NCBI RefSeq assembly: GCF_020524625.1
Contig: NZ_JAIVLL010000001.1
Span: 124,001 to 188,000, forward strand
DNA: 64,000 bases
DNA from: Brevundimonas poindexterae
GTDB lineage: Bacteria; Pseudomonadota; Alphaproteobacteria; Caulobacterales; Caulobacteraceae
Direction: 5' to 3'
Part shown: positions 62,124-64,000 of the stretch, piece after piece
Numbering within the stretch: position 1 is the stretch's first letter
How the letters are laid out: every line of letters starts with the position of its first letter
Position numbers and translations under genes: made by a program
The notes under the pieces: generated by a model
The model's database searches: none
What the model was told of the DNA's origin: nothing
The model's input: only the letters and a program-made list of their open reading frames with translations

Positions 62124-62894
62124 ATGATGCGGAAAATCACCCTGCTGGCCGCCTGTGCGGCGCTGGCCCTGTCGGCCTGTGGCTCGATGGATATGTTCGG
62201 ACCGTCCGACGCGGCGCGTGTCGCGCTGATCGAGGCTGCGCTGGTCGGCCCGCCGCGCACCGATGAGGACCGCGCCCGCGATGCCAGCCGCATGACCGCG
62301 GAGACCCTGGCCTTTGCCCGGGTCGAACCGGGTGACCGGGTGATCGACCTGATGATCGGCGGCGGTTTCTTCACCCGGGCGTTCGCGGCAGCGGTCGGCC
62401 CCGAAGGCCATGTCACGGCCTGGCAGCCGGATGAGTTTGTCGCCTTCAGCGCGGACTATGGCGTGGCGCTGTCAGCAGCCGATGCACTGCCGAACGTGAC
62501 CGGTGCGGGTTCGGCGATCAATGCTCCCGACTGGCCGGGCGGCGCGGATGTGATCTTCACCGCCCAGAACTATCACGACCTGCACCTCGACGCCTTTCCC
62601 GACGGCACGGCGGCGCGGGTCAATGCGGCGGCCTATGCGGCGCTGAAGCCCGGCGGCTATTATGTAATCGTCGACCATGCGGCTGTGGCGGGGGCCGATG
62701 CCTCGGTCGCCGATACGCTGCACCGGATCGACCGCGACCAGGTGGTGCGCGAGGTCACGGCCGCAGGCTTCGTTCTGGACGGAGAATCGGACGCGCTGAT
62801 CCGCCCGGCGGACCCGATGACCGCCAGTGTCTTCGACCCCTCGATCCGCGGAAACACCAGCCAGTTCATGCTGAGATTCCGCAAGCCCGGCTAA
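62124..62894 (+). CDS. Lipoprotein with methyltransferase-like fold, copy B
   Basis: A 256-residue paralogue of copy A with a lipobox (LSAC, Cys19). Its motif I region is GDRVIDLMIGGGFFTRAFAA, closer to a working SAM loop than copy A. AALKPGGYYVIVDHAAVAGA and FDPSIRGNTSQFMLRFRKPG match copy A almost position by position (SIRGETDQFIYRFRKPG there). Both share the DRARDA...RMPLQVL or RMTAETL segment before motif I. The ATG has GGGAGGA upstream. The pair lies between valine-degradation genes. Confidence 0.8.
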   Translation: MMRKITLLAACAALALSACGSMDMFGPSDAARVALIEAALVGPPRTDEDRARDASRMTAETLAFARVEPGDRVIDLMIGGGFFTRAFAAAVGPEGHVTAWQPDEFVAFSADYGVALSAADALPNVTGAGSAINAPDWPGGADVIFTAQNYHDLHLDAFPDGTAARVNAAAYAALKPGGYYVIVDHAAVAGADASVADTLHRIDRDQVVREVTAAGFVLDGESDALIRPADPMTASVFDPSIRGNTSQFMLRFRKPG

Positions 62895-62967
62895 GGTCAC
62901 GCTGGCCTTGGCTGCCCCGACCGGCTAACCCTCCGCGCAACAAATGCACGCACAGGGAGACGCCGAC

Positions 62968-63873
62968 ATGACCATGACCATCGCCTTCATCGGACTGGGA
63001 AACATGGGCGGCGGCATGGCCGCAAACCAGGCGAAGGCGGGGCGGCGGGTCAAGGCGTTCGACCTGTCCGAGGCCGCTGTCGCGCGCGCGGTGGAAGCAG
63101 GCTGCGTGGCCGCCGGCTCGGTCGTCGAGGCGGTCAAGGACGCGGACGTGGTCATCACCATGCTGCCGGCCGGCCCCCATGTGCTGAAGGTCTATTCCGA
63201 GCAGATCATCGGCGCCGCGCCGTCCAGCGCCCTGCTGCTGGACTGCTCGACCATCGACGTCGATACGGCGCGCAAGGTCGCCGGTCTGGCGAAGGAGGCG
63301 GGCTATGCCTTTGCCGACGCGCCGGTCTCGGGCGGGACCATGGCGGCGGATGCCGGCACGCTGGCCTTCATGGTCGGCTGTGACGAGGGCGACTTCGCCC
63401 GGATCGAGCCGGCGCTGGAGCCGATGAGCCGGGCGACTTTCCGTGCCGGGGACCACGGGGCGGGGCAGGCGGCCAAGATCTGCAACAACATGATCCTCGG
63501 CATCACCATGCTGGGCACCTGCGAGGCCATCGGTCTGGCCGAGAAGCTGGGGCTGGACCCGGTCAGGATGTTCGACATCGTGTCCAAGTCCTCCGGCCAG
63601 AGCTGGTCGACCACCACCTACTACCCCTGGCCCGGGCCGGTGCCGACCGCGCCGTCGAATCGCAACTATGACGGCGGGTTCGCGACGGCCATGATGCTGA
63701 AGGACCTCAAGCTGGCCCAGGACGCGGCGGCCAAGGCCGGGGCCTCCACCCCGCTGGGTGCCCAGACCGAGGCCCTGTTCCAGATGTTCGACCGGCTGGG
63801 CTATGGCGGGCGGGACTTTTCGGCCATCCTGCAGCTGCTGCGCGGCAAGCTGGATGAGCTGCCCAAGGGCTGA
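62968..63873 (+). CDS. mmsB: 3-hydroxyisobutyrate dehydrogenase
   Basis: A 301-residue NAD-dependent enzyme oxidising 3-hydroxyisobutyrate to methylmalonate semialdehyde. IAFIGLGNMGGGMAANQAKA is the cofactor motif, LLLDCSTIDVDTARKVAGLA the substrate region, DAPVSGGTMAADAGTLAFMV follows, and the catalytic Lys is in GAGQAAKICNNMILGITMLG. The C-terminal NRNYDGGFATAMMLKDLKLA is specific to this enzyme within the family. ATG 62968 follows AGGGAGA. No further gene is seen from 63874 to the window end. Confidence 0.93.
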   Translation: MTMTIAFIGLGNMGGGMAANQAKAGRRVKAFDLSEAAVARAVEAGCVAAGSVVEAVKDADVVITMLPAGPHVLKVYSEQIIGAAPSSALLLDCSTIDVDTARKVAGLAKEAGYAFADAPVSGGTMAADAGTLAFMVGCDEGDFARIEPALEPMSRATFRAGDHGAGQAAKICNNMILGITMLGTCEAIGLAEKLGLDPVRMFDIVSKSSGQSWSTTTYYPWPGPVPTAPSNRNYDGGFATAMMLKDLKLAQDAAAKAGASTPLGAQTEALFQMFDRLGYGGRDFSAILQLLRGKLDELPKG

Positions 63874-64000
63874 TACGGGCTATTGAGAACCGTTATCAAT
63901 TAAGGGGTTGCGACCATTTCACCGCACGGTGAACATGGACTTTTAACCGTGTGAGGCGCACAAGGGCCGCGTCAGAAACGCCCAGGCGAGAGACCGCAAA

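Noticed and set aside
63874..64000. Start of a further gene at the window end
   Set aside because: No start codon with a ribosome site and an open frame of useful length is visible; a TTAACC half-site near 63946 alone is not enough.

Overview
The window is one contiguous piece of a GC-rich alphaproteobacterial chromosome, most likely Brevundimonas or a close relative in the Caulobacterales. The pointers are a MipZ-type division-site ATPase, a textbook CtrA box (TTAA-N7-TTAA) containing a CcrM GANTC site, two DUF2336 proteins, a Bpt/ClpS/ClpA N-degron set, and a phasin. It is densely coded and mostly housekeeping. No CRISPR array, rRNA operon, insertion sequence or prophage was seen. Repeats are limited to small palindromic elements.

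Layout. 0-9.9 kb: tail of a SPOR-like gene, mipZ and a membrane J-protein, then (minus strand) an FKBP lipoprotein, a D,D-carboxypeptidase and a helix-turn-helix gene whose 3' end is invaded by palindromic repeats; next an orphan AT-richer gene, a phasin, clpS-clpA, a CsbD-like membrane protein and an rRNA pseudouridine synthase. 10-20 kb: a DJ-1-like protein, a DUF938 methyltransferase, PEP carboxykinase (GTP), a ThiO-like oxidase, a TonB-like protein, a CtrA-controlled lytic transglycosylase, two DUF2336 proteins around an Hpt protein and NAD kinase. 20-31 kb: class II aldolase, an outer-membrane barrel protein, an RND efflux pair, two orphan genes, a lipoprotein cytochrome c, feoAB behind a Fur-like box, a prepilin peptidase, a TetR regulator and tRNA-Thr(UGU).

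31-48 kb: HIT protein, a 4_2-type holin-like membrane protein, a DUF2059 protein, an unusual Nramp homologue, then the fatty-acid operon. The operon runs fabD-fabG, then a 4-kb envelope cassette (OmpA-like, four-TM coiled-coil protein, lipoprotein with a Rossmann-like core, glycine-zipper lipoprotein), then acpP-fabF-mltG-yicC-gmk. A minus-strand ArsR/AHSA1/AHSA1/VOC operon, an SnoaL-like protein and recO follow. 48-64 kb: M28 peptidase, parC, lemA plus an HtpX-like protease, bpt, motB, flavin reductase, beta-hydroxyacid dehydrogenase, carbonic anhydrase, hemB, and a valine-degradation run (acyl-CoA dehydrogenase, 3-hydroxyisobutyryl-CoA hydrolase, 3-hydroxyisobutyrate dehydrogenase) interrupted by two paralogous lipoproteins with a methyltransferase-like fold.

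The best candidates for undescribed biology are the envelope cassette inside the fab operon, the pair of exported methyltransferase-fold lipoproteins, and the nested palindromic elements. None can be assigned a function from sequence alone.
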